Assembly: GCA_018881555.1 (NCBI GenBank)
Contig: JACAXG010000025.1
Location: 5,711,899 to 5,775,898 of the forward strand
Source: Amblyornis subalaris
Lineage: Eukaryota > Chordata > Aves > Passeriformes > Ptilonorhynchidae
Length of the DNA: 64,000 nucleotides
Direction: 5' to 3'
The notes beneath the pieces are model-generated. The model was not told the DNA's origin. It ran no database searches and saw only the letters and a program-made list of their open reading frames with translations. Positions 12,150 to 24,600 of this stretch are shown here, in pieces. How positions within the stretch are numbered: the first letter of the stretch is position 1; each line of letters starts with the position of its first letter. Both the position numbers and the translations under genes were made by a program.

Positions 12150-13096
12150 TGACCTTGGTTGCTGAAGGGCATGCAGGAAACTATTCCCTTCATCCCTTCC
12201 TGAACAAAGGCATAAATTGTACCCTCAGGAAGTCTGATGATGATAAGAAACCGGGGAAGTGGCTGATGCACCTGAAGGCTGTGCTGCCATTCAGCCAGAC
12301 CTTGGTAGGCTGGAGAGCCGGGCAGAGAGAAACCTAACGAGATTCAACAAGGGCAAGTGCAGGATCCTGCACCTGAAATGGAATAACCAAGTAACACCAT
12401 AGGTTGGGGTCTGACCTACTAGAGAGCAGCTCTGCGGAGCAGGTCCTGAGAGCTTTGGTGGATGACGAGTTCACCCTGAGCAGCAGTGCCCTGGGCACCA
12501 GGAGGGCCAGTGGGATCCTGGAATGTGCAGGAAAGAGTGCGGCCAGCAGGTCAAGGGAGGTGGTCCTGCCCCTCTACTCAGCCCTACTAAGGCCACTTCT
12601 GGAGTGCTGTGTCCAGTTCTGGGCTCCTCATTAAAAGGCAAGGAGCTACTGGAGAGGGTCCAGTGGAGGCCACAAAGATGATGAGAGGCCTGGAGCATCT
12701 CTCTGGTGAGGAGAGACTTTGAGAGTTGGGCCTGCTTAGTCTAAAGAAGAGAAGACTGAGAGGGGAACTCATCAATCCATATAAATATCTCAAAATTGGG
12801 TGTCAAGTGAACGGTGCCAGACTCTTTTCGGTGGCACATTCTCCACAGGGACAGAATGAGGAGCAATGGCCATAAACTAAAACACANGAAGTTCCAACTC
12901 AACATGAGGAAGAACTTCTTTACCCTGAGGGTGGCAGAGCACTGGAACAGGCTGCCCAGGGAAGGTGTGGANTCTCCCTGTCTGGACACATTCAAAACCC
13001 ACCTGGACGAGTTCCTGTGTAACCTGCTCTGGCTGATGGGGGGTTGGACTCCATGGTCTCCAAAGGTCCCTTCTGAACAATTCAGTGATTCTGTGA
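12150..13096 (+). pseudogene. CR1 LINE 3' end with broken reverse transcriptase C-terminus
   Basis: CR1 non-LTR retrotransposon, truncated at the 5' side. In order: a piece around the catalytic FADD motif, decayed to SDDD in CTLRKSDDDKK (about 12208-12250); the conserved SASRSREVVLPLYSALLRPL-type block in the frame of 12404-12634; then the C-terminal block MRKNFFTLRVAEHWNRLPRE in another frame (12814 onward). Two frames mean at least one indel, and the first motif has lost its usual residues, so the enzyme is dead. The 3' end is intact CR1 style, finishing with GTGATTCTGTGA at about 13085-13096, the short repeat that CR1 carries instead of poly(A). CR1 does not make clean target duplications and none is seen. 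Family assignment is firm, the 5' border approximate. Confidence 0.93.
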
Positions 13097-16000
13097 TAAG
13101 GGAACACACGGCAGTTTCTGGAGGTCCAAAGTCTTTTCGGTTCCTCTCTCTGACACATGCCTGTGGTGTGAACACAAGCAACCAGCCAGTGATGCAACTT
13201 CAGCAGCTTTACAGGCTGGGAGGAANGGTTCAACTTCCCTCTTCTCTGTTGTTCTCCACACCCTTATCAAAGTACCACTGGCCAAATAAGATTTGCTCCT
13301 TCTTTCTCTGAAGTTTAGCTGCAGTTTCTTTCTCTCTTTCTTTCAAGATCTGGTCGAATCCTCATTANGATCCCTGCTTCCCACTCCTAATCCTTGAAGA
13401 AAATTGCCTCTCTCAAGGCTACTTACCCTATTTAAAATTACAATAAAGTTTCAACACTAAAACTCAACCTAAGCTTCCCGTGCAGCCAGTGNGGTGAAAG
13501 CCAGGACTGCAAATCTCATTCAGCAAGCTACTTGGAGGATTCAAAGGGGAAAAAATATTGCGTGCCAGCAGCAGCCCAGACTAGAAGTGTAGAGGAAAAT
13601 CAATTTAAATGTAGACCACAAAGAGACTGGATAACACAGACCTCATCAGCTTGGTGCCACTTATGCAACAGCTGCACTCAGGTCTCAAAAAGTCATTCTT
13701 CTGGAACTTTAACACAAAAGGTAACTCAATCAAATATCCCACCAAACACAGCAGGAACAGTCAGCTTGTTCGAGCACAGCCCCCTCACACTGTCNTATAA
13801 ACCCTTTATGCTGAATTGCTGCAGCTTGATACTGCACAAATAGAGCACCTCTGTACTCATCTCTGGTTTCACAAAGTCCCTTCAAACCCGCAGCAAAACT
13901 GAAGGTTTCATGGTGAATGTTACTGGGGAAGTGAAGGGAAAGGTTTGGTAACAAGGTACTTGTGAGTGAGTTTGAATAGGGGAGATANTATTACAGGTTT
14001 ATGTCAGCGTGTAAAACATCTCAACACTGGTTATTAAAAAATGTATGAAAACTCACACCTGAAATCAAACTCAATGGGGGAAAAAAATCACTCTTTGCAA
14101 CTATACGGTTGTANCTTGATCCCCTAACTCTGGAGTGTTCATTACCTTCCCATTGCTTCTCAACCTCTGCCTTTGACTTTGACTCCAAACCTTGACTTTG
14201 CTCCTAATTCCTCTTCCTTCTCTACCATCATAAATTAGTCTCATCACTTCTCTTTGAGTCAGTTTGCTTTCATGCTTTGTGTCTCTTTCTCAAAGAGCCC
14301 CATTACTGCTCACATGGTGGTGCTTGAGAGCACTGTTCACTGCTCTTCACTTCTTTCTCCTTCTCTCAGGTCTCATTTGGAAAAATGTCNTTTTGTATTC
14401 TCCCCAACAACTCTTCTTTCCTCCAGCAAGTATATTATTACAATTATATGTATTATTAATAATAAACTACGTAAGTGTGTACAGCTCCCTAATGTATCTG
14501 AGAGGCATTGCAGGGTGAATAAGAAGCTGAGAAGATGCAAAAACAGAATAAGGGATCCCCTGCAGTGGATAGAGCAAGACAGGGCTAAATAAAGAGGTTT
14601 TATGCCCTTGCGAACAATGGGGCCCAGCTTTACCAGTTTGTAACTGTGATAGAGATTAAAACAGTAAATTCTAAATTTAGGAAAACATTTACTCAGTTTC
14701 CATATTAATCAATAGGATAACTATGTTAATCATAAGTTTCCAGAAGTCCTGTGATGTTTTTTGCCTCCAGGTGACTGACATTTTNCTACCTCATTGTTAT
14801 TTCCTTCTCCAACTTCTTGCATCGTAGTACATGACATTTAGAACAGCTCAGTGAGACATGTGAAGCTGGTTTTCAGCCACTTTGTTATGTTTGAACTCCC
14901 AGCCTTATATTAATTTCACTCTTCATGATTAAGTAAATACCTCTTATGAGAGAAAAATTAACTAAAGCAAAGATATAATTGTTTTTCTTCATGTGGTTAT
15001 TCAGTTAAAATACTCCTTTTCTGCTCATTTAAACTTGAAAGGAAATACATTCCAGGTAGAATTCTGACTGAGCTGAAAATATTATAAATTAGAGTGTTAT
15101 AATGGGTCTAATTTTGTGGTTTAATTATTAGATTATACAGGAGAATACAAAGTGGGCATTTTGTTAGATGAAGGCTGTGTCATCTGTCTGCCCAAGGTCT
15201 TTTTGGTATATATAATTTTTCAAGGCTGGACAACTACTAAAACCACTAATTATGTACAATAATAATCACAACCCGGACATTACTTGTATATANGAATAAT
15301 AAAACTCCTAAACACACTGTCAGGTCACTAATAAGGACAGGAGACATCCTACTTACAAGGCAGAGGATCCAAATATCCAGACCATAATTTTGCCCTTTGC
15401 TGTACCTCTCATACTTTCCCAANTTACCAGAGGAGCTGCTGCAGGACTGTGCATGGTCAAATGGTGATAGCAAGCATTCCTGAATAAAAGCTGCCTCTGG
15501 ATCAGCCACACTGGCTGTGGTGGTACTTCTCTTTCTACAGGCACTCATCTGATCAAACCAGATTACCAGTGTGCTCAGAAGCTAATGGAGGGTCAGAAAT
15601 ATCCCATCAACTTGTGAGAGGATAACTCTGAGGGCGTTTGGGAGTGATGCATATTGATGTTCCTTTCATCTCACAAGTCGTTGGGTTTTGGTTTTTTTTT
15701 TTATTTTTGTGTAACTCAGTTGCTCAGTGAATAAACAACTCTTCCTTTGAGGTTCATTTTTTCCTTAATGGCATTCTGCTGCCTAGAGATTTTCAGCCAT
15801 TCAATTTTGCTNTCCTAGAGAATGAATTTTGATCCTCATGTTTCTTTTAGGTTTCAGCCACTTAAAACTTGTAAGGATTTTGGGGTAGCCTAAATGTAGC
15901 CATTTGAAATCCTGTTCTCTCTCTCTAGTTTTAACCGTTCAGAACTCCAGCTGTAGANTTTTCCTTTTCATCTTTTATAGGACTGCTGTATTCCCACAGA

Positions 16001-18999
16001 CCTGATACTGTGAGATGCTGAGGAGCTCCAGAAAAGCTGAAAACGTTACTTTTAATAATATCCTTCTTTCTAATGAATAAAATTCTAAACTGACTTGATA
16101 TATATGACACTATATCCACTTATGAAATATGAATGTGTGCATATATTAATATTAAGTTCTTTTCTTGAAAAGAAACCAGCCTTCTGCTGACTCTGAGTGG
16201 AGTTTCATTCAAGCAGCACAAATAAGGTCAAAGACAATCTCTTCTTAATTAAAGGGAGCACATAATATTGATTTAATAAAAATTTAACATTACCTAATGA
16301 CAACTAGATATTATGTTCAGAGCAGAAGGACTGACATTTTATTGTAATCAATATGTATTTTATTAAAATCAATGTGCTGCATGAACTATTTTACAGAGCC
16401 TTAGTAATATCTAATCTGCCACTGCAGAAAAGGAGAGTTTGTCATCTGGAGGCAAGATTGCTTGACAGAAGAATTGCTACGTGTACAATACACAAGTTTC
16501 GATTTTTCTTAGAGGCCAGTGAAGGTGATCACTACCATTACGAGTGGTAGGTGTTTAACCTCAGCTGATGTCAGTAGCCAAGAGAAATAAGGACCTGGAG
16601 AGAACCAAAGTAACACTAAGGCCAGTATTTGCCCGACAGCTTTAAATTCAGCCCTGCTCAAACCTGTGTGTGGCAGGAGAGAGGTTTCCATCCAGGACGG
16701 CCCTCAGCCCTTGTGTAAGCCCACTCTGACAAACTGTCCCAAAACATACTCCCCCAAAACATGGCAGAGAGCTGTCCCTGTGGCTGACACCTTCTTGCTG
16801 TGTGCTCTGAAACCTGANGGATGTCCCAGTTCTCCCGATGCTCTCTGAAGGCCAAGGCTTTGTATGCGAAGAAGGAACAAACGTGCACTCCTACAAGCTT
16901 TATGCTGTAAAATCAACAACAGCTCCCTCTCTGTGCCTGGAACACACAGAGGTGCTTCACCCACTGCTACAGCTGCAAACAGACTCTATGTTAGCTCAAG
17001 GGAAGGAGAGATGTGCTGTGGAGATGAAGGGTCATGTTTTGTCTTTCTAACAATATGTTAAATAACAATATATTATGTAATTATACTTCTTTTACAGCAC
17101 TCACCTTCCACTATCCCAGTCTAGACCACTCTAGCATCCATGTTTCCCTTAGCAGTCCCCTAAATTACCCCAGAGGTTTGGTAAAAAGAGATGTTATTCT
17201 CCTTCACTTCATTACTTTCTTTAACCTATCTCATAATTATTTTAAAGAACATTCCTTATCCTAAAACTAAAGTGCAAATGACCCAAATATGCTTTTATGA
17301 TTACTTTTATTTATTTCTTTTTNTTCAGCTACATTCAGAGAAGAAAAAGAGTGAAAGCTGGCAGTCTCACTAACCAGTGGTATAACTGTCTCCTTTCAGC
17401 CTTCTCATTTCATTCTCTTTTCCATCCTCCGCACAGCATCAAGAGCGAAGCAGAGTGCTGCAACTTTGAGAGATCTCTTAATACATTACTTTATATCATG
17501 GACATTGTGCATACAGGAGTACCAAGCTCTCTCATGTGGTTCTACAGAGGGAGACAAAGGTTGCTTCCATTTCTTCCATTGTATTTCAGCGCAGTAGTGG
17601 CAGAATCGGTAACATCAGACATCATCCCACTGTTCCTTGCCCACCATAGCTGCAGTGAAGCTTTTAAGAAAAAAGAAGAAATAGTTGGGATGTTGCGGGG
17701 GAAACCATACAGCTCACCTGGTTTGGGGGTGGTTGTAGACAAGGTTTGAGTGAATAGAGAATAATTTCAGCGTATATTGTCTGGAGTGACAAAACTCAAT
17801 GTGTGAATCCCTGGCAAAGGTTTTCATTCTCTTCCTTTCAAATGGGTTTTGTTTGATCATTTGGGTGTGAACGAAGGGAAGGGTGGATGAAACCTGCTGT
17901 CATCAGGAGAGTTCTGCAGAAAAAGCTCGTCTCACAGCTCTAAATGAATCTATGGGCACAACACCGCTTGGTTTACAGGCTGTACTCCCAGCTTTAGCAG
18001 AGTTTATATTCATCAGCTCATGATTAACCTTGAAGGCTTACTTCTAATTACTTGACATAGAAATAAAAACTGCTTGTGTCTGCCATCATCATGAAACTCA
18101 GTGAGAATTGATTTGAGTCTTCTTGTCTCCACCAAAAAGAATTGAATAGTACAGAATATTCTGAACAGGGGTTCAATATAAAATGTTGGGGTGAAAGCAT
18201 CAGTACAAATTAAGGAACAGCTGAAAGGCATCTCCATTATCAACTAATCTTTATGACAAAAAAAGCCAAGATAAAATAACATCTCCAGTAAATTATAGCT
18301 AGAATTGTGTCCCAGATTATCTATCAAAAAAAAAAGGTTGGTCTGGTTCTGAAGTCTGCCCATTCATATGCATTTTATGTCTAGTTTACCCATAATCTTT
18401 CATATTTTGAAAAGAACAGGAAAAATCAGGATTGGACCTGGGACCTAAGATTACATCCATTTAAGATTTCCACTTAAATACACTCTGGGGTGTGGTTCTT
18501 CTGTGCTTAAAATAGCCACTGGTACATGTATCTTGTAAAGAACACATTTACTCTTTAGAATAATCACTTTCTGATTCTGGTCTTTTAACTGAAATCCTAT
18601 TATACATATCTTGGTTTCTAAACAAGTATTTTTCATATGCTCTAAAGCAAAGAGAGGGAAAACAAATTTAGGCACAATAAAAGGAGAACACTGAAAAAAA
18701 ATATAATCAGTATAAATTTGCTTTCCAGAAGGAATCTCAGAAGACGTAGCCAAAAGTCTATTACGCAAGATTTAGAAAATGAGTAACATGGGAAAGCCTT
18801 TAACCTAATTATGGTTTTCTTATTATTTTATTGGCACTATCAGATTTTCATGGCTGAGCCAGCACAACTGCTGTAGCCTTGCCTGCAGTCATTACTCAAT
18901 GTTATCTTTTATTTATACCAAATTATAAATGTGTTTGTGGGACTCTGCAAACAAACAACGGATGCAGCCTGTGCTTCTTGGCTAAATTTTATCAGTGCT
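13097..18999. other. Long non-coding stretch, no gene seen
   Basis: AT-rich unique DNA. A CT-rich patch lies at about 13325-13345. The longest frame, 17297-17749 (+, 150 codons), starts in a T-rich tract, has no domain I recognise and overlaps an antisense frame, so I treat it as chance. A short homeodomain-site-rich duplication at 16336-16376 is listed separately. Confidence 0.6.
16336..16376. repeat. Imperfect 21-bp tandem duplication with ATCAAT cores
   Basis: Two adjacent units, 16336-16356 and 16357-16376, share ATTTTATT, then AATCAAT, differing at about three positions. ATCAAT/ATTGAT resembles PBX/HOX-type half sites, and the flanks (16240-16330) are also rich in TAAT motifs. The duplication is visible; a regulatory role is inference. 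Confidence 0.5.
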
Positions 19000-19943
19000 G
19001 TATTGTACACATGGATTANGTGGCACTTTCTTCAAGGTCTGCCNAGGTCTCCTCAGGCCCACAGAGCCAGTCATGAATTTGTGCTCANGAGACACAACAA
19101 ATTGTTCAACTTCTATTGCCAAACCTTATCCAGTAGCACATCTAATCACCAAGGAGCTGCTCAGCTTGTCAGCAGTCCAGCTTCATAGGCATGTGAGGCA
19201 GCTCTTTGTGCTCTTCCACTGAGTGAAATCCATGCAGCTGCCTCCTGATCCACGTTTTCCTAGGCTGCAGTAGCAGGTCAGCAGCCGATGCGCCGGGGAA
19301 GCTGCATTACTGTCTCTAACAGTGACCTGACCACAGTCAGGCCCAATCAATGTCTCTCCTCCAGGTCAGTGAAGAGAGAACTCTCCCACACAAACTGAAA
19401 CAGCCTCAACTGGAGTGATTAAAAGCACCTCCATGAGCCCTCTGATTCAGGGAACNTGTTCTAGGAGCAGTCATATCATCGATACCTGAACTCAGCTTGT
19501 GCAGCCAGCATCATCCAGGATTTCAGACTAAGCTAGAGCAGGGATGGTAAGGGATGGTAGGAGACATTGTATGTGATGGGATATGATTTACTGAACTCAG
19601 CATTTATGGTTGGTTTGCTTAGCAACACACCCCTGGAGGGCTCCGTATATTACTTTTTATAAAAATATTGGGTCTACTGCACACNCAGAAACCAAGGATT
19701 TATGGCAGAGTATGTCAAATGATAGAAATAAAAAGTAAAGCACATTTTTAATGTTGTTTTGNGGAACAAAAGGGGCAAACTCAGTATAACATGAACGTAA
19801 CACTTTGTACATTACAGGCAACATGTGTTTATGAAAAAAAAAGTTCAAATCACCTTAGGTTAAAATATATTTCTCAGTTTTATAAGTACACATAATTTAC
19901 TATTTATTGAATTCCAGAAGTAATTCTGTCCNTAGAATTATCC

Positions 19944-19965
19944 TTAATTCTATGGATAGAATTAA
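19944..19965. other. Near-perfect palindrome, 10-bp arms and 2-base spacer
   Basis: TTAATTCTAT (19944-19953) and ATAGAATTAA (19956-19965) are exact reverse complements around GG. An overlapping second inverted repeat uses AGAATTA at 19935-19941, so the same TAGAATTA word occurs several times in both directions in about 45 bases. Confidence 0.5.
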
Positions 19966-22900
19966 ATTTACTTAGGTAAGTTTATGTGAGACATAGGTCT
20001 TCCACTTTCACCGATCTTTTAATCTTCCTCTGTAATCATTGGAGGGAAGGAAGCACTGTTCCATGCCTGTGTGAGAGACTTTTTTCTGTTTAGGTTGGAA
20101 TTGCTTTCTAGAGCTTGAGTAATATCTCTGTGTTGATGATAGAGAACTGGACAATTGACTTAAACAGGATTTCTAATTTCTAATTTCACATACTTGGATG
20201 ACATGTAATGTGATTTCTGGAGACTGAGACTCTGCATAATAAATGATACATAAAAAAAAGGCTTCTAAAACTCAGCCATTCTTGATAAAAATTGAAAAAA
20301 AGTATGCATAGCAAGCATAAAGGAATGGAATAAATATAGATTTACCAGACATTAACTAATCAAAATCTCTGAAGCCCCTGTTAATCATAATATATAGTCC
20401 AGTCACTTCAATAGAGAAGGAACTTTTGGTCTCTTATTTTTGTGACTTTTGGCTGAATATTACAACATTCACACTCCAGATCCTCTGATTGATCAATTCC
20501 TTTCATTTCAGTGGAAGACAGGCAACTAAGTAGTATTTTCCAGGTTTAAGTCTAACTACTTTGTGATCTTAAAGAAGGAAGTACTTATATCCAGGCCCTG
20601 ACTAAGGGAAGGNGTTAAGCAAATCCTTGCGTTTGAGTTTGTTATGATCAGACACATTGAATTTTTCCTTAAGAAAGGATGTTTTTTTAAGTATGAGAGT
20701 TCCAAATTGTGGCCCTGCTACTTTTCACCCCAGTTCTTCATATGGAAAAAAAAAATAAAGAAACTAAAGTTTAATTTGAAACTTATTATTTCTAGCATGG
20801 TATATAACATATTTGTGGGAATGCAATCTCAAGCGGTTTTTTAATTAATAGAAAATATTCCCTACTACTAGATACACCCAAGATACATATAGACTGTCAG
20901 CACATTCACNTGTAAGTAATCTTAATTTTAAATTATATTGAGGTCACATCACCACTTCCCCTGTTGCACANATATATAGCCTGTCAAGCCCAGATGAAAA
21001 GCCAAAGTGATTGTTTTGACTGGGAAAATGTCTTGCATAAAAAAATGTTCCTTCCTCTTTTTCTTTTTAAACATAAATGCTGAATAAACAACTTCTGATA
21101 ATATAAGGTAATGAATTGCAAACTTGCCAAACTCCTATTATTAATCTGATATTCAGATATTTATTTCATTCCTTGTAAGAATTCTGCAGTATCAGCTCTG
21201 AATAATTGCACTTTCTGGGAGGCTTCCATGCTAGCCCCCATTTAAAAGCTCATTCTTTAATACACAGCACTGCTGCAATGCCATGAGGATACAAGCACAT
21301 CTAATACACATTCAATAACTGTCAGATGAGTGAAAGAAAAAAAAGCATTGAGTTATAGTTAATGAATGTGATACTGGCAAAGGCATCCTCTTTTCAATAT
21401 TCAGGTGTGTTATGCAGTCCATTTAATTTAATAAAACAAGAAATTATTAGAATTAAAATACAGAAATTCAGTACAATGATAGTAAATCCTACTTCTTATA
21501 ATTAGGAAACAACTTTTGTACCAACTTAATAGTATACTGTCATTTTACAAATACTTTAGTCTCATAGAAATCAGCAGTATTGCTCAGTGTTGCTCAGAAG
21601 AGTTATAATGCTTTTACTCCTCTGTCTGACAACTGTTTCCCCACAACCCTGCTTTCTCTTCTGCCACATGGCTAACTTTGGTTCAAAAAATACCATGGCA
21701 ACAAATGAATAAAAAATGGATTTTAAATTCATAATTTTCCTACTCTGATCCAGTGTGTCATCATCAGTGAAAGGAGAGGTGGAAAGGTAAAATAGGTCCA
21801 TTCTGTTTGGCACTGTTACTGAGATATGGTATCCTAGATGGCTGTGAAAATATGGCAGACATATCAATGCGGAAAAGAGAGCTTCCATGGTGAAACCACT
21901 TCCTTAGAAAGCACTGTACTTCCCAAAGGCTGTTGATGTTGTTAGTGTATGGCAACAGAATATTTTGCTAACTTTGCCACATTTCTATTTTTAAAGTGTT
22001 TGAAACGCCACATGTAAGGAAAGCTTTGCCATCTAAATACTTAGCACTTGTTCAGATAGTATGAAATGGATTATTATGACCAGAGGTTCTAAATACATGG
22101 GACACAAATCATGGACAGCAGCAAAACATTTGCTCGTTAAGATCCAACCGCCTCTCTACCAGATATTTTGTCATATTGGTCCTTTCTCACATTTTTTCTG
22201 GTTCTGGTTTGTAAATGAAATAAAAATCTACACTGCTTTTCTCTCTCAGCTCTACTCGTGAATGAAGGACTGTGAATATGATGCTTGGTGAGAAGAAAAA
22301 TGCTTGCCTTTTCCTCCTTCCTGAGTTGGGGATGGGCTAAATGTGGGGTAATGAAAAGTGTATGTCCATTATCACNTCAGAGAAACTGGTGCTGTGTTAG
22401 TGCTGAGCCTGCTGGCAGCGTGTCACTGGCCACTGCTGCACACAACAGTGTCCTTGCTCTCTGGCACCCCCTGTTCTGGTTTTGACTGGAAATCCTATCT
22501 AGGACCTAAGAGAAAGAGGGGGGTATTTTCTGTCCAGAGTATATTGAAATTTAGGAATGTGAAAAACTGGGATTTTAAGCGGTGGACTAGGACAAATATC
22601 AGTGAGAACACCAGAAAAAAATACCAAGCTTTCCACTNCTTAAAATGTATGAACCATTCACCTGTGTCACTGCAGGGGCTTTTGAGATGCAAACAGAAAG
22701 TTCTGATTTTCTCGTGCAGCAGACAATAGTCCACCTGCATAATACATGCTACTTAAAGTCATTACACAACCTGGGGTGTGCAGTAAATAAGTAATAAAAA
22801 AATGTTGCACTGCTTTTTGCTGTATAACTGCCTGCAATATAATTTATCCCTCAAGCAAAATGAAACAATCACCTACAAATCTACTCAGCTACTATGAATA

Positions 22901-23639
22901 ATTGAAATGACCACAATTCTGTAGTTCAGACCCATCCTAAAATTTTCATAGAGGAAAGCAAAAAGTTTTGAGTGCCTACATTGTATAAAATCAATGAAAT
23001 TTGCTGTTCCATTTCTATACATAGGTAATTTAGAAACTTATTCCCAGCTGGACTACATTATGGGAGGTACTTTTTTTAGTCCAGGTGTTATTCCACAATT
23101 TTTAATATTGTTGTAAAGACAGTCTNCAAAATGATGAGAGCTGGAGCCACAAAATTAGTAAAGCCAGGTCAAACAGAGAATAATCCCTGCTCTCTATGTT
23201 GATACACTAGATATGGCTTGATGACCTCATCCTTGATTAGCAGAACTCTTCATCAATCTGAGGAATCCAAACAGACTCCTTCAAAAAGCCATTTGGGTGT
23301 ACTTCAAAAAGAGTCCCTGCTGAGAGATGCTCCCANCAAGTGGAGATTTATCCCATATTACAAAAGGTTATGTTGTATGTGTCTTGATTTGAAGGGAAAT
23401 TCACTTCATGTTGTAAACTTTGCCATGTTTTACAGTACCTATTTATTTATGTAATCTGTTCCACTATTAGCTGGGTTTTATGAGCATTATAATGAGCACA
23501 TTGTATTAATCATAGGTAATAAAGTCTCTCTCCTCCCCTCTGTCATATCACCAATTTTTGCTCTGATACAGGAAAGGGTGGAAATATGAGGGAGATAAAA
23601 TCAGTGTCCCAGTTCTCTAGGTGTGGATAACACGTAAAC

Positions 23640-23785
23640 CTTGGCTGGCCAGCTCTGAGGTCCATCCTTGACTTAAAGAAGCATGGCCTGCCCAGCTATG
23701 GAGAGGTGTGGATCATGTGCCAATACTGGGACTGGCCAGCTGTGGAAACATCCAGCTGTGGAAAGTGTGTAAACCAGCAGACCAG
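23640..23785. repeat. Degenerate CCAGCTGTGGA-like repeats
   Basis: The word CCAGCTGTGGA or a close variant recurs at about 23651, 23690, 23737 and 23750 with irregular spacing, each near TGTGGA or TGTGTAA. Two copies contain the E-box CAGCTG. It may be an old minisatellite or a chance cluster. Confidence 0.35.
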
Positions 23786-24600
23786 TTGTGACCAGCATTG
23801 CAGCTTGTACCAGAAGTGAATTTCCCAATGATAGGACCTGGTAAGCTCCAATACTTGCTACAGTTTCAGGACCTTTCTTTTCCCTCGTTTCTCTGAGGGA
23901 TGTGATATGTGTCCTATGAATATACAAATGGGAGTTGCAGAGTGAAGATGGTTTGTCAGCCCTGCTCTACCATGCTTAGCACCTGCCTTTGCTTTGGGTG
24001 AATGCAGAAGGCAGTCAAGGATCTCAGGCTGGCACACTTTCAACTGCTGGGAGCAGTTTTCTGCAGAAAGAATTATTTTCTAACTATTTGAGACTAGCTT
24101 CTTATCTCTTCCGCTGTTTGAGTGGTGTAAAAGGCTGTATGCCAATAAGCACTGCAGCCATATGGTTTGCCTTACAATGGAAATGTCAGCCAGAGAGACT
24201 TTGAAGATACTCATGCCTACCGCCTTAGCAGTCATCATGTCTGTGGTGATGGGAAAAGACAAATGTCACTGTCTGCATGCTTGTACCCAGGCATGACCAA
24301 GCTGGCCACTGGGGACTGCAATAACCTGTCTGACTCTGAACTGGAAGTGTTCTTGGTGCATCTGTAGAGAAGCTCTGCATTGCCTTTGACTGATGAACAG
24401 AATAAAAAAATCAGAAAAGTCCTAGTCAAGAGGTAAGCAGGACTTCCTTACAGGTCTGAGAGATCCTGAGTTTTAGCATCCCATCATGGTAAAATGAAAT
24501 GCAGAACGTATTTTCTGAACTCTTCGAGGAAGACTGGATCTCCTCATGGCATGAGCACCGAGAGCAACAGGACCCCGTGCAGGGTCATAAGAGCNCACAA

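Larger units (their letters stand above)
19000..24600. other. Non-coding stretch with two GC-richer patches
   Basis: Patches at about 19020-19560 and 23640-24370 are richer in G+C than the flanks, but no named protein, LTR or SINE was recognised in them. The frame 24167-24367 (+, 66 codons) is the most protein-like in composition but has no known motif and no obvious splice context. A near-palindrome at 19944-19965 is listed separately. Confidence 0.55.

Noticed and set aside
12741..13285. Minus-strand open frames of 67 to 146 codons
   Set aside because: They are antisense to the CR1 copy on +, whose own sense frame explains the sequence.
17297..17749. 150-codon open frame on +
   Set aside because: No recognisable domain, begins in a T-rich tract, contains an N, and lacks clear exon signals.
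24167..24367. 66-codon frame with protein-like composition
   Set aside because: No known motif, no splice or promoter context, and an antisense frame covers the same DNA.
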